Assembly: GCF_013395055.1 (NCBI RefSeq)
Contig: NZ_CP058349.1
Coordinates: 3,905,501 to 3,969,500, forward strand
Source: Pseudomonas sp. ABC1
GTDB lineage: Bacteria > Pseudomonadota > Gammaproteobacteria > Pseudomonadales > Pseudomonadaceae
Direction of reading: 5' to 3'
DNA length: 64,000 nucleotides
The notes beneath the pieces are model-generated. The model was not told the DNA's origin. It searched no databases and saw nothing but the letters and a program-made list of their open reading frames with translations. This document shows positions 44,136 to 52,012 of the stretch, piece by piece. The translations under genes and the position numbers were made by a program. Numbering within the stretch: the first letter of the stretch is position 1; every line of letters starts with the position of its first letter.

Positions 44136-46526
44136 ATGAAGTTCAGTGAACAGTGGCTGCGTAGCTGGGTGAACCCTGATGTTTCCAGTGATGAACTGGT
44201 TGCTCGTCTCTCCATGCGAGGCCTGGAAGTCGACTCGGCAACGCCTGTGGCGGGAGCCTTCAGCGGTGTGGTCATCGGCGAGGTATTGAGTGCCGAGCAA
44301 CACCCCGATGCGGACAAGCTGCGTGTCTGCCAGGTCAGCGATGGCGCGCAGACGCTGCAGGTGGTCTGTGGTGCGCCGAATGTGCGGCCAGGCCTGCGTA
44401 TTCCCTTTGCAACCATCGGCGCGGAATTACCGGGTGGCTTCAAGATCAAGAAGGCCAAGTTGAGAGGTGTCGAGTCCAACGGCATGCTCTGCTCGGCCTC
44501 CGAGTTGCAGATCAGCGATGAGAACGACGGCCTGCTGGAACTGGCGGCGGACGCTCCCGTTGGTGCGGACATTCGTGAATACCTTGGCCTCGACGACATC
44601 AGTATCGAAATCGGCCTGACGCCGAACCGTGGCGACTGTTTGTCCATTGCAGGCCTTGCGCGTGATGTCGGCGCCATTTATGGCGAGCCGGTACAAGCCC
44701 TTGAGGTCGTGCCGGTGAGTGCTGTCCATGATGAAGTCCGCAGCGTCGAAGTGGCTGCCCCCGAGGCTTGCCCGCGTTACCTGGGGCGTGTCATTCGCAA
44801 TATCGATATCTCGCGTCCGACGCCCGTATGGATGGTCGAGCGCCTGCGCCGCTCCGATATTCGCAGCATCGATGCGGTAGTCGATATCACCAACTATGTG
44901 ATGCTTGAGCTGGGCCAGCCTTTGCATGCGTTCGACCTGAAGCAGATCCAGGGTGGAGTTCGTGTGCGCATGGCGGAAGAGGGCGAGCAACTGGTACTGC
45001 TGGATGGGCAGAAAGTGACCTTGCGGGCGGATACACTGGTCATCGCCGACCATGAGCGTGCATTGGCCATTGCCGGTGTCATGGGTGGAGAGTTCAGTGG
45101 TGTCGCCAAGGATACGCGGGACCTGTTCCTGGAAAGTGCATTCTTCGACACCATCGCACTGGCGGGCAAGGCCCGCTCCTACGGCCTGCATACCGATGCT
45201 TCGCATCGTTATGAGCGTGGCGTGGATGCAGAGTTGGCACGTAAGGCTATCGAGCGTGCGACAGCCTTGTTGCTGGAAATCGTTGGTGGTGAGCCAGGGC
45301 ACGTCATCGAGGCGCTGTCCAAGGATCACTTGCCATCCGTAGCGCCGATTACCTTGCGGCATGAGCGAATTGAGCAGCTTCTGGGACTCTCCTTACCTGA
45401 TGAGCAAGTTGTCGCTCTGCTATCCGCATTGGAGCTGAAGCTGCTTGAGCAATCACCAGGTGTCTGGTTTGTCGAAGTGCCGAGACATCGCTTCGATATC
45501 AGCCTGGAAGTCGATCTGATCGAGGAGATTGCACGGCTTTATGGTTATGACCGTCTACCGGTCCGTTATCCGCAAGTACGCCTGGCGCCTGGCGCTCGCT
45601 CGGAGTCTTCCATTGAGTTGCCTGCCTTGCGTAAGACGTTGGTGGCACGAGGTTACCAGGAGGCGATTACTTACAGTTTCATCGATGCCAAGTCCTTCGC
45701 TCAGTTCCATCCAGACCAGCAGCCGTTGTCGTTATCCAATCCGATTTCGGCGGACTTGTCAGTGATGCGCTCCTCTCTCTGGCCAGGGCTGGTCAAGGCG
45801 TTGCAGTACAACCTGAATCGTCAGCGCACCCGTGTGCGCTTGTTCGAAGCTGGACTGCGCTTTGTCGGGCAACTGCAGAATGGGCTCGAAGGGCTCATCC
45901 AGGAGCGTGTTTTGTCTGGACTGCTGAGTGGCGCCCGCTTCCCTGAAAGCTGGAGCAACTCGCGTGACACCTTCGATTTTTTCGATGCCAAGGCTGATGT
46001 AGAAGCATTGCTGGCGGTGGCTGGAGATTCTGCTGCCTATCGCTTCGTTGTTGGCGAGCATCCAGCGCTGCATCCGGGGCAGACTGCGCGTATCGAACGT
46101 GATGGGCGCCTGGTTGGCTTTGTCGGTAGCCTGCACCCGCGTCTGGCGAGTGAACTGGGTATCGAACAGCCTGTCTATTTGTTCGAGCTGCTGGTGCCGG
46201 AACTCTTGGAAGGGAGTTTGCCGCAATTCGTTGAGCTATCACGCTTTCCCGAAGTGCGCCGCGACCTTGCATTGCTGATTGAGCGGGATATTCCTGCTGG
46301 TGCCGTACTGGAGGCCATACGTGAGGTTGCCGGTGAGTATTTGACGGATGTGCGGTTGTTCGATGTCTACCAAGGCAAAGGAATCGACCCACTCAGCAAA
46401 AGCCTGGCCGTTGGCTTGACCTGGCAACACCCTTCACGCACTCTAAATGACGATGAAATAAACAGTGCCCTGCAGGGCACGCTTGACTTACTGAGAGACA
46501 GGTTCAACGCAACGTTAAGGAAGTAG
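44136..46526 (+). CDS. pheT: Phenylalanyl-tRNA synthetase, beta subunit
   Basis: This 796-residue subunit starts MKFSEQWLRSWVNPDVSSDE. Domains in order are an OB-fold tRNA-binding domain with VVCGAPNVRPGLRIPFA (about 40-150), the B3/B4 editing domain, the B5 domain, a catalytic-like core (YGYDRLPVRYP, then SFIDAKSFAQFHPDQ) and a C-terminal ferredoxin-fold anticodon-binding domain ending LLRDRFNATLRK. AGGAGTACAGA precedes the ATG. The stop is three bases before ihfA. Length is normal for Pseudomonas. Confidence 0.98.
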   Translation: MKFSEQWLRSWVNPDVSSDELVARLSMRGLEVDSATPVAGAFSGVVIGEVLSAEQHPDADKLRVCQVSDGAQTLQVVCGAPNVRPGLRIPFATIGAELPGGFKIKKAKLRGVESNGMLCSASELQISDENDGLLELAADAPVGADIREYLGLDDISIEIGLTPNRGDCLSIAGLARDVGAIYGEPVQALEVVPVSAVHDEVRSVEVAAPEACPRYLGRVIRNIDISRPTPVWMVERLRRSDIRSIDAVVDITNYVMLELGQPLHAFDLKQIQGGVRVRMAEEGEQLVLLDGQKVTLRADTLVIADHERALAIAGVMGGEFSGVAKDTRDLFLESAFFDTIALAGKARSYGLHTDASHRYERGVDAELARKAIERATALLLEIVGGEPGHVIEALSKDHLPSVAPITLRHERIEQLLGLSLPDEQVVALLSALELKLLEQSPGVWFVEVPRHRFDISLEVDLIEEIARLYGYDRLPVRYPQVRLAPGARSESSIELPALRKTLVARGYQEAITYSFIDAKSFAQFHPDQQPLSLSNPISADLSVMRSSLWPGLVKALQYNLNRQRTRVRLFEAGLRFVGQLQNGLEGLIQERVLSGLLSGARFPESWSNSRDTFDFFDAKADVEALLAVAGDSAAYRFVVGEHPALHPGQTARIERDGRLVGFVGSLHPRLASELGIEQPVYLFELLVPELLEGSLPQFVELSRFPEVRRDLALLIERDIPAGAVLEAIREVAGEYLTDVRLFDVYQGKGIDPLSKSLAVGLTWQHPSRTLNDDEINSALQGTLDLLRDRFNATLRK

Positions 46527-46529
46527 CGC

Positions 46530-46832
46530 ATGGCGGCCCTGACGAAAGCAGAAATGGCGGAGCGTCTTCACGAAGAGCTCGGCTTGAATAAACGCGAGGC
46601 CAAGGAACTGGTCGAGCTTTTTTTCGAAGAAATTCGTCAGGCCCTTGAACAGAACGAGCAGGTCAAATTGTCCGGCTTCGGCAATTTCGACCTGCGCGAC
46701 AAACGCCAGCGGCCAGGACGCAATCCCAAGACGGGTGAAGAAATACCTATCACGGCTCGCCGCGTAGTGACCTTCCGCCCAGGACAGAAACTCAAGGCCA
46801 GAGTAGAAGCCTATGCTGGAACCAAGTCATAA
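46530..46832 (+). CDS. ihfA: Integration host factor, alpha subunit
   Basis: This 100-residue DNA-bending protein of the HU/IHF family starts MAALTKAEMAERLHEELGLN. RPGRNPKTGEEIPITARRVV holds the intercalating proline arm. It pairs with IHF-beta (gene not in window) to bend DNA at recombination, replication and sigma-54 promoter sites. It follows pheT after three bases, as in E. coli and P. aeruginosa. GTTAAGGAAGTAGC supplies the ribosome site inside the pheT end. Confidence 0.98.
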   Translation: MAALTKAEMAERLHEELGLNKREAKELVELFFEEIRQALEQNEQVKLSGFGNFDLRDKRQRPGRNPKTGEEIPITARRVVTFRPGQKLKARVEAYAGTKS

Positions 46833-47169
46833 CGATGAGCTTCCCACCATTCCTGGTAAGCGCTATTTCACCATTGGCGAAGTGAGTGAGCTATGTCTGG
46901 TCAAGCCGCATGTCCTGCGTTACTGGGAGCAGGAGTTTCCTCAGCTCAGCCCGGTGAAGCGGCGTGGTAACCGCCGTTATTACCAACGCCAGGACGTTCT
47001 GATGATTCGCCAGATCCGTGGGTTGCTCTACGACGAAGGGTTCACCATCGGTGGTGCAAGGCAGCGCCTTTCCGGCGAAGCCGCCCATGATAACAGCACG
47101 CAATACAAGCAGCTTATCAGGCAGACGATTACCGAACTGGAAGAGGTTCTCTTGGTGCTGCAGGCCTGA
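46813..47169 (+). CDS. MerR-family regulator (PA2737-like)
   Basis: This 118-residue protein has an N-terminal MerR winged helix: YFTIGEVSELCLVKPHVLRY, then W-E-Q-E-F and KRRGNRRYYQRQDVLMI. A helical dimerisation segment follows, but no cysteine-rich effector domain, so its signal is unknown. The start lies 20 bases inside ihfA in another frame, which implies co-translation. The same overlap is conserved in Pseudomonas. It is the last coding gene of the core region; tRNA-Pro follows after 106 bases. Confidence 0.93.
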   Translation: MLEPSHNDELPTIPGKRYFTIGEVSELCLVKPHVLRYWEQEFPQLSPVKRRGNRRYYQRQDVLMIRQIRGLLYDEGFTIGGARQRLSGEAAHDNSTQYKQLIRQTITELEEVLLVLQA

Positions 47170-47216
47170 GTGATTGTCTTATTACGTTCCCCTGTAGTGG
47201 CTCAGCAAGAAAAATC

Positions 47217-47245
47217 TTCACAGTTTCAAATGGTTAATGTAGAAT
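47217..47245 (+). promoter_or_regulatory. Sigma-70 promoter of tRNA-Pro(GGG)
   Basis: TTCACA at 47217-47222 and TAGAAT at 47240-47245 are 17 bases apart. The tRNA starts 30 bases downstream. Confidence 0.7.
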
Positions 47246-47274
47246 ATGGCTCGCTGTAAAAGAAACAGCATGTG

Positions 47275-47352
<78 letters not shown>

Positions 47353-47365
47353 AAAAACCTCAAGA

Positions 47366-47397
47366 AATCCAGTCACTTAGCGGTGACTGGATTTTTT
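47366..47397 (+). terminator. Terminator of tRNA-Pro(GGG)
   Basis: AATCCAGTCAC at 47366-47376 pairs with GTGACTGGATT at 47383-47393, followed by TTTTT. Confidence 0.9.
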
Positions 47398-47426
47398 TAT
47401 GCCCGATGGTTTTTGAGGGCTTCCGA

Positions 47427-47450
47427 TTTTTGCCCCACTTTTTGCCCCAC
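47427..47450. repeat. Tandem 12-mer at island boundary
   Basis: The 12-mer TTTTTGCCCCAC occurs twice in direct succession, 75 bases after tRNA-Pro(GGG). Short direct repeats like this beside an integration site may be integrase arm-binding sites, but no integrase is visible. Confidence 0.5.
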
Positions 47451-47466
47451 CGCGGGTTTTTACCCT

Positions 47467-47726
47467 ATGAATGCTCACTGCCAACATCCCAGAAAGGATA
47501 TCCACGTTACGGATGCCTTGTGCGTCTGGAGTATCCCGCGATCCATCTTCTGTTCTGCGGCGGCACCAGTTTGTCCAAGGCATACGGCCTGATCGGGTGC
47601 ATGTCCAAGGACGTGGATCTCAAGGTTGTATTGGACGAGCCGGGCATCGGCGGTGCTTCCCGGTCAAAAAATCTGAGCCAGTTGAAAGTAGAGGTGGCGC
47701 AGTTGCTGGAGTCCATGGGGTTCGTC
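47467..47726 (+). pseudogene. Remnant of an AbiEii/AbiGii-type nucleotidyltransferase toxin gene
   Basis: From ATG 47467 one frame gives RKDIHVTDALC. At about 47520 the homology moves to another frame: VRLEYPAIHLLFCGGTSLSK, then AYGLIGCMSKDVDLKVVLDE and a helical stretch up to GFVLWNRDP. GGTSLSKAYGLI and SKDVDLK are the nucleotide-binding motif of AbiEii (MenT-like) nucleotidyltransferases, which are toxins of abortive-infection TA systems. The gene has a frameshift and is cut off near 47726, where hxsA ends on the other strand. No AbiEi antitoxin is seen. Homology is by eye. Confidence 0.75.
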
Positions 47727-48350
47727 CTATGGAATCGCGACCCCGAGAGCGTTCAGCGTCGCTGTATCCATCTTCCCGCTAATGGCAAGCCCCGAGTCCA
47801 TCTGGAATGCCATCAAGGCACCACGTGTGCCGTTGCCCATGATCCCGTCGATAGATCCGGTGTAGTACTTCTTCACCATCAGTGCCATCTGTACCCGCAT
47901 GATCAGGAGGGAGAGGTCGCTGCCTGCTGGCCGTGCTTTCTGGGAGGGAACCTGGGTGTTCGATGTTGAGCTACTTGGAGTGCCATTGAAGTTAGAACTG
48001 GAGCCATGCGCGGGGCCAGGGCTGGGGTTGCTGTATGAAGTGCGCGGAGCAGGGGCTGGAGGCGGAGTGTATTGCCTGGGTGCGCTGTAGCCTCCTCCGG
48101 AACCGCTGTAGTGGGAGCGGTGGGAGCTGTGCGAACGGTGGGAGCTATGTGAGCGATGCGCTGCGTAGATGTTTATGGCGTCCGCCGAGTTCAGCGTGTT
48201 CTTGAACACTGGAGGCCCATCACTCGCGCGGGGTGTCCAATCGGAGCCCGCCAGGGCTACCTGGTTGGCCTGAGCCATAGAGGTTGCCACTACTGGGAGC
48301 ATGGCGATGGTTTGGCCAATCAACAGTTTCCATCGACTGATGAGTTTCAT
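47727..48350 (-). CDS. hxsA: His-Xaa-Ser repeat protein HxsA
   Basis: This 207-residue protein is the presumed substrate of the HXS radical SAM system. A signal-like hydrophobic N-terminus (residues 1-28, MKLISRWKLLIGQTIAMLPV) is followed at residues 65-82 by HRSHSSHRSHSSHRSHYS, six His-Xaa-Ser units in a row. A Ser/Pro/Gly-rich linker (83-143) leads to a peptidoglycan-binding-type domain (about 146-205: LMVKKYYTGSIDGIMGNGTR and GLAISGKMDTATLNALGV). The His/Ser repeat is the expected modification site; the product is not known to me. AAGGAGAG precedes the ATG, which overlaps the hxsC stop (ATGA). The 3' end abuts the AbiEii fragment. Confidence 0.93.
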   Translation of the reverse strand: MKLISRWKLLIGQTIAMLPVVATSMAQANQVALAGSDWTPRASDGPPVFKNTLNSADAINIYAAHRSHSSHRSHSSHRSHYSGSGGGYSAPRQYTPPPAPAPRTSYSNPSPGPAHGSSSNFNGTPSSSTSNTQVPSQKARPAGSDLSLLIMRVQMALMVKKYYTGSIDGIMGNGTRGALMAFQMDSGLAISGKMDTATLNALGVAIP

Positions 48351-49576
48351 ATTGCTCTCCTTGCGTATGTGCCCAGCTCAACTGCTGTAAGGGGGCGAAT
48401 GCCTCGGCTCTGCCACCGAGAGGAATGCGACTTGAAGAAACCGGCGCACTGTGTGACCGCAGCGCAGTCCTGGCAGGCATCGATGAAAAGATTCTTCCAA
48501 TCCGAAATGCTCTGCCGGTAGAAGGTGAAGAGCGAAGGCTCAAGCACGCAGAGGGGGAGGTTGTAGACCGAGACTGGCACGCCACGAATATCCAGGAAGT
48601 GCGCAGCCAGGCCCAGTTCCTTCTGATAGTCCAGCGGGTCGATCCACAGCTCGTCATAGTGTTTCTTCGCGAGCCCCATGTTTTCGATGCCCATCAGTGC
48701 GACGTGCTGAACGAAGGGCATGTTCCTGAAAATGAAATGCGCCAATTCTGGCAACCGTGGTGCTGTCAGCTTGCTCAAGACGACGCGAACCTCGATGCGC
48801 TGGTTCGCACGAGCGAGGTTGTAGAGCCCCTGAAGCGTTTCGCTAAAGGCACCGGGAGACTGGACGACATGGTCGTGGTCATCTGCGTTATCGGCGTATA
48901 GCGGAATGCCCCAAGTCAGATACGGGTGATCGATTCCCTTGAGGTCGGAAATCCAGTTGGAGTCGCTCTGTAGACGGCCATTGCTTAGAAGGTGCAATGA
49001 TTTTTCTGCGATGACTTCCTTGGCCTTGGCGATGATCGCGAGAAGTCCCTCTTTGTGCAGCGTGGGCTCTCCACCACTGATTCCGACCTGTTCCTCGCCA
49101 GGATCCATCAAGTCGATAAGGCGAAGGTTTTCTTCGACGTGCCAGAGGTCATCGATATCTTTAGGGGGCTGAGAGCACATCAGGCACAGGCTGTTGCAGC
49201 GATCAGTCATGAACATCAGATTGCTGTTGGAGCCGCGTCTGTAGAGCACCCTTACCACTCGGGAGTCCGGAGAGACGACGATCACATCTCCAGGCTGAAC
49301 GACGCTCAGGTCATTGGGGTTGGAAATCTGCGGGCCATGGAAATCGTCAATCGCCGTTTCGCTCCCAGGGAGAATCAGGCCTCCGACGGGCAGGGAAAGC
49401 AGTTGCTGGGAGTAGGCTGATTCGGGCTCCTCCAGCCAAAGAGCGAAGTCGCTCAAACTGGCTTCTCCTGCACACACGGCCGTGCCTTTCTCGATCAACT
49501 CTGCTGGAGTGATGACCTTGAACAGGCGGGTACAAGTCAGGTTGTGTATATCGAATTGAGTATCCAGGCGAAGCAT
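48347..49576 (-). CDS. hxsC: HXS system radical SAM maturase HxsC
   Basis: This 409-residue radical SAM protein has the cluster motif CX3CX2C in MTDRCNSLCLMCSQPPKD and the GGEP motif in QVGISGGEPTLHKEG. A C-terminal cysteine cluster, DACQDCAAVTQCAGFF, could bind an auxiliary FeS cluster. It fits the HxsC family, one of two rSAM enzymes that always accompany HxsA. It is expected to modify the His-Xaa-Ser repeat by radical chemistry. GAGGGT precedes the ATG; it lies two bases after hxsB and overlaps hxsA by four, so all are one operon. Confidence 0.92.
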   Translation of the reverse strand: MLRLDTQFDIHNLTCTRLFKVITPAELIEKGTAVCAGEASLSDFALWLEEPESAYSQQLLSLPVGGLILPGSETAIDDFHGPQISNPNDLSVVQPGDVIVVSPDSRVVRVLYRRGSNSNLMFMTDRCNSLCLMCSQPPKDIDDLWHVEENLRLIDLMDPGEEQVGISGGEPTLHKEGLLAIIAKAKEVIAEKSLHLLSNGRLQSDSNWISDLKGIDHPYLTWGIPLYADNADDHDHVVQSPGAFSETLQGLYNLARANQRIEVRVVLSKLTAPRLPELAHFIFRNMPFVQHVALMGIENMGLAKKHYDELWIDPLDYQKELGLAAHFLDIRGVPVSVYNLPLCVLEPSLFTFYRQSISDWKNLFIDACQDCAAVTQCAGFFKSHSSRWQSRGIRPLTAVELGTYARRAI

Positions 49577-49578
49577 TT

Positions 49579-51057
49579 CTACCCTCTGTAGCCGGCGACT
49601 GGAAGATCCCCCAGGGAGCGCCGAGATAACCAGGAAAGAAGTACCCGCTGCGTGGCCTCATCACCGTCGCGAAGCAGGCGAAATAGGTGGGTGAGCAGTT
49701 CGGAGTTCTTTTGGCAGAAGGTGCTGAACGCCCGGTGGCCGACGGGGTCACCCTGACGCGCGAAGTGCTCGATGGGGTCAGCGCCGCAGTAAGGCACGAG
49801 CGCACAATCTGAACAGCCTGGGAGGGCTTCAGCCACGCCAGCGGAGAGCAGTAGCTCTATGACTGGTGAGCTCAGCAGCCTCTGTAGTGGCTGTGTCACG
49901 TGTCCCAGTTTCAGGCCGTTTTCTCCCATTTCGAGCAGCATGCGTGCTTCGTCGGATGGGTAGACGTCACCGTCATAGTTGTAGAGAAGGGTGCCCAGTC
50001 CTGCCCCGAGTGGCGAGCGTAAATCCACGTAGCCTGACGAAAATGGCGTCAGTACGTTACTGAGCAACAGGGAGGTGTAGCCTTCAGAAAGGTAGACGCC
50101 CTGTTGGTTGATCTTGATCAGGTAGGCCAGTGATGCCTTGTAGAAATCGAGGTATTCATCCATTGAGTAATCCAGGCGCTGACTGGATTTCTTCGCGAAT
50201 CCGTATGGGCTCAGTGGGCGCAGTGCAATGCTGTTGAAGCCCCGCAACACGTACTCGTCGATAATGGCCTGCGGGTATTGGAGGCTTCTTGCGGTCAGGG
50301 TGGTCAACGCCGATACAGCATCGCTCCCCAACCGTTCCCTGACCTTCTCGATACCTTCCAGTGTGCGCTCGTAGGCGTCTTTCCCGGGAGTAGGGCGGTT
50401 GGCGTTATGCAGGAATGCTGGGCCATCCAGAGAGGTGGAAAACTGGATGCCGTGGGTCTTCGCGAAATCCAGTATTTCATCTGTCAGGTGATGCAGGGTG
50501 CTGCTGATGACGAACTGAATGCTGCGTTTCGCATGTTCATTTCGTTCCACCACGGCTTCAACGATCTGCCGAATGCGATCAAATGCGAGCAGCGGCTCGC
50601 CGCCCTGGAACTCCACCGTGAGAACGGGTGAGGGTGACTCAAACAGCCGATCAACTGCATGGCGTGCATGCTCAGGCGACATATCGTGGCCTGAGCCCCC
50701 GAGCGGCGCCCGAGATACTTGGCAGTACTGACAGGTGTGATTGCATCGCAACGTGACGACGAATAGATGCAGGGCCGGCCCACCAAACAGAAACTCTTTC
50801 CGGCTGCGATATTGTGCTGCGATTTCAGGGATCGGGTTGTGCCGTTGCGGCTCGAATATGAAGTGTCGGGCCAATAGGTCTTTGTACAGCGACGTCCCAC
50901 GTTCGAGCTGCTTATCTACGAGTTGGCGCAGCTGTTGCGCGGATATGAACAGGTATTCCCCTGTTTCAGCAGTAATGAGCACATTGTTCGTGCTGGTATC
51001 TTCCATGCGCAGGAATCGGAAAGGCAGGAGCTTGTAGCCGACCTCCCTCGCTACCAA
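49579..51057 (-). CDS. hxsB: HXS system radical SAM maturase HxsB
   Basis: This 492-residue radical SAM protein has CX3CX2C in VTLRCNHTCQYCQVS, VEFQGGEPLLAF as the GGEP motif and a SPASM-like C-terminal cysteine set (GCSDCALVPYCGADP and later FCQK). The N-terminal YKLLPFRFLR segment is typical of HxsB. I propose a TTG start at 51055-51057 with GGGG six bases before. An ATG at 51162 in frame would overlap hxsD by 92 bases and give a 35-residue extension of unlikely composition. It is second in the hxsDBCA operon. Confidence 0.9.
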   Translation of the reverse strand: MVAREVGYKLLPFRFLRMEDTSTNNVLITAETGEYLFISAQQLRQLVDKQLERGTSLYKDLLARHFIFEPQRHNPIPEIAAQYRSRKEFLFGGPALHLFVVTLRCNHTCQYCQVSRAPLGGSGHDMSPEHARHAVDRLFESPSPVLTVEFQGGEPLLAFDRIRQIVEAVVERNEHAKRSIQFVISSTLHHLTDEILDFAKTHGIQFSTSLDGPAFLHNANRPTPGKDAYERTLEGIEKVRERLGSDAVSALTTLTARSLQYPQAIIDEYVLRGFNSIALRPLSPYGFAKKSSQRLDYSMDEYLDFYKASLAYLIKINQQGVYLSEGYTSLLLSNVLTPFSSGYVDLRSPLGAGLGTLLYNYDGDVYPSDEARMLLEMGENGLKLGHVTQPLQRLLSSPVIELLLSAGVAEALPGCSDCALVPYCGADPIEHFARQGDPVGHRAFSTFCQKNSELLTHLFRLLRDGDEATQRVLLSWLSRRSLGDLPVAGYRG

Positions 51058-51070
51058 TGCTATCCCCAAT

Positions 51071-51373
51071 TTAAACCCCTGCCTCCCTGAGAGCGACGCC
51101 GGCCAGCAGTTCTCGCAGGCCTGCAGTCTCTTGCTGAATCTGCTCTCGAAGAGAAAAGTCATTCAGCGAGCGAGTAATCAGCATGCGGGCGTACGCTTCA
51201 CTCAATTGAGGTGCGTCGATTCTAGGATCTGCAGGCGTGACGGTGAGGTGCAGGCAGCCCTCTTGTCGAGCAATGAGTATCGAGAGGGTCGAAGACAAAG
51301 CGTATGCAGATTTCTGCGCGACCCTCAGCGGGTAGGTACTCTCGTCTATTACTACTGTCAGTACCCACGTCAT
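51071..51373 (-). CDS. hxsD: HXS system protein HxsD
   Basis: This 100-residue protein starts MTWVLTVVIDESTYPLRVAQ, with a beta-rich first half and helical end (LSEAYARMLITRSLNDFSLR). Length, position and pattern fit HxsD, the small conserved partner of the two maturases, perhaps a peptide-binding or scaffolding protein by analogy with RRE/PqqD-like partners. AAGGAAG precedes the ATG. It is the first recognised gene of the operon; hxsB follows after 13 bases. Confidence 0.88.
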   Translation of the reverse strand: MTWVLTVVIDESTYPLRVAQKSAYALSSTLSILIARQEGCLHLTVTPADPRIDAPQLSEAYARMLITRSLNDFSLREQIQQETAGLRELLAGVALREAGV

Positions 51374-51394
51374 GGGGTCGGTCTTCCTTGGCCT

Positions 51395-51514
51395 TTAGCG
51401 ACCTTGGAAATACTGCCTGAAATAAAGGCATTTAGCCATATAGTTCGGATGGGTGAGGGCATTCTCAGCGGCCTTACAGTCGTCATCCCAGGTATTCCTG
51501 ATCCTGATAGCCAT
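51395..51514 (-). CDS. Possible 39-residue peptide at head of hxs operon
   Basis: An ORF on the hxs strand runs from ATG 51514 to TAA 51395 and encodes MAIRIRNTWDDDCKAAENAL followed by THPNYMAKCLYFRQYFQGR. It ends 21 bases before hxsD. GGAGG is found 14 bases before the ATG, rather far. It has two cysteines, no signal peptide and no family I recognise. It could be a leader, a small HXS component, or chance. The rest of the gap to hipB (51515-51697) is promoter-like and AT-rich. Confidence 0.4.
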   Translation of the reverse strand: MAIRIRNTWDDDCKAAENALTHPNYMAKCLYFRQYFQGR

Positions 51515-51639
51515 GGTGTGCTCTCAACACCTCCTACGAGGCAGTGCTGGTTCACTTCTCCAGCCTCACCGTGCGATCGTCGATTGATTCAGAGTCGATG
51601 GCGCATGCTGGTGGTCGGCTACTGTCTTCTCATGATTTC

Positions 51640-51697
51640 CATATAACTCTATAATTACGATTATTAAGTTTTATTTTGTATTTTAAGACTCAAAATT
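51640..51697. promoter_or_regulatory. AT-rich divergent promoter/operator region of hipBA and hxs
   Basis: TATAAT at 51650-51655 could be the hipB -10 box. It is followed by the small inverted repeat TAAT-tacg-ATTA and a run of A/T. A HipB-type antitoxin commonly binds such an operator to repress its own promoter. No -35 is convincing. Confidence 0.35.
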
Positions 51698-52012
51698 ATG
51701 AATTTATCACTTACCAGGCCGCAAGAGGTCGTCAAACTGCTCTGCACGCGATTGCGCCAGGAGCGCCTGGCCCAGCAGATGACGCAGGCTGAAGTAGCCG
51801 CTCGTGCCGGCATCGGGGTCGGTACTCTGTCCAATCTGGAGGCGGGGCGTAGCGTAGCGTTCGACAGTGTCGTTCGCGTGGCCATGGTTCTGGGGCGTCT
51901 CAATGAATTGGAGGCGTTGTTCCGGCCGCAACTGGATAGCCTAGACGACGTCCTTCGTTACGAGCATGGTGTTCAGCGTCAGCGTGTCAGAAGGAAGTCC
52001 GGCAATGCTTGA
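51698..52012 (+). CDS. HipB-like antitoxin, HTH/XRE family
   Basis: This 104-residue protein has a helix-turn-helix of the Cro/C1 type: RLRQERLAQQMTQAEVAARA, then GIGVGTLSNLEAGRSVAF. A short C-terminal tail rich in Arg/Lys follows. The next gene is a HipA-type kinase that overlaps by eight bases, so this is the antitoxin and autorepressor of a type II toxin-antitoxin pair. It is not close to E. coli HipB in length or in the C-terminal tail. No clear ribosome site precedes the ATG. Confidence 0.85.
   Translation: MNLSLTRPQEVVKLLCTRLRQERLAQQMTQAEVAARAGIGVGTLSNLEAGRSVAFDSVVRVAMVLGRLNELEALFRPQLDSLDDVLRYEHGVQRQRVRRKSGNA

Noticed and set aside
48105..48158. Short tandem DNA repeats suggestive of a CRISPR or minisatellite
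   Set aside because: The repeats are the codons of the His-Xaa-Ser series in hxsA; there are no spacers and no cas genes. No CRISPR array was seen anywhere in the window.
51058..51162. N-terminal extension of hxsB to the ATG at 51162
   Set aside because: It would overlap hxsD by 92 bases, and the extra residues do not look conserved; the TTG at 51057 gives the family-like N-terminus.
51131..51646. 171-codon plus-strand open frame over hxsD and upstream
   Set aside because: Antisense to hxsD; no ribosome site and no recognisable pattern.
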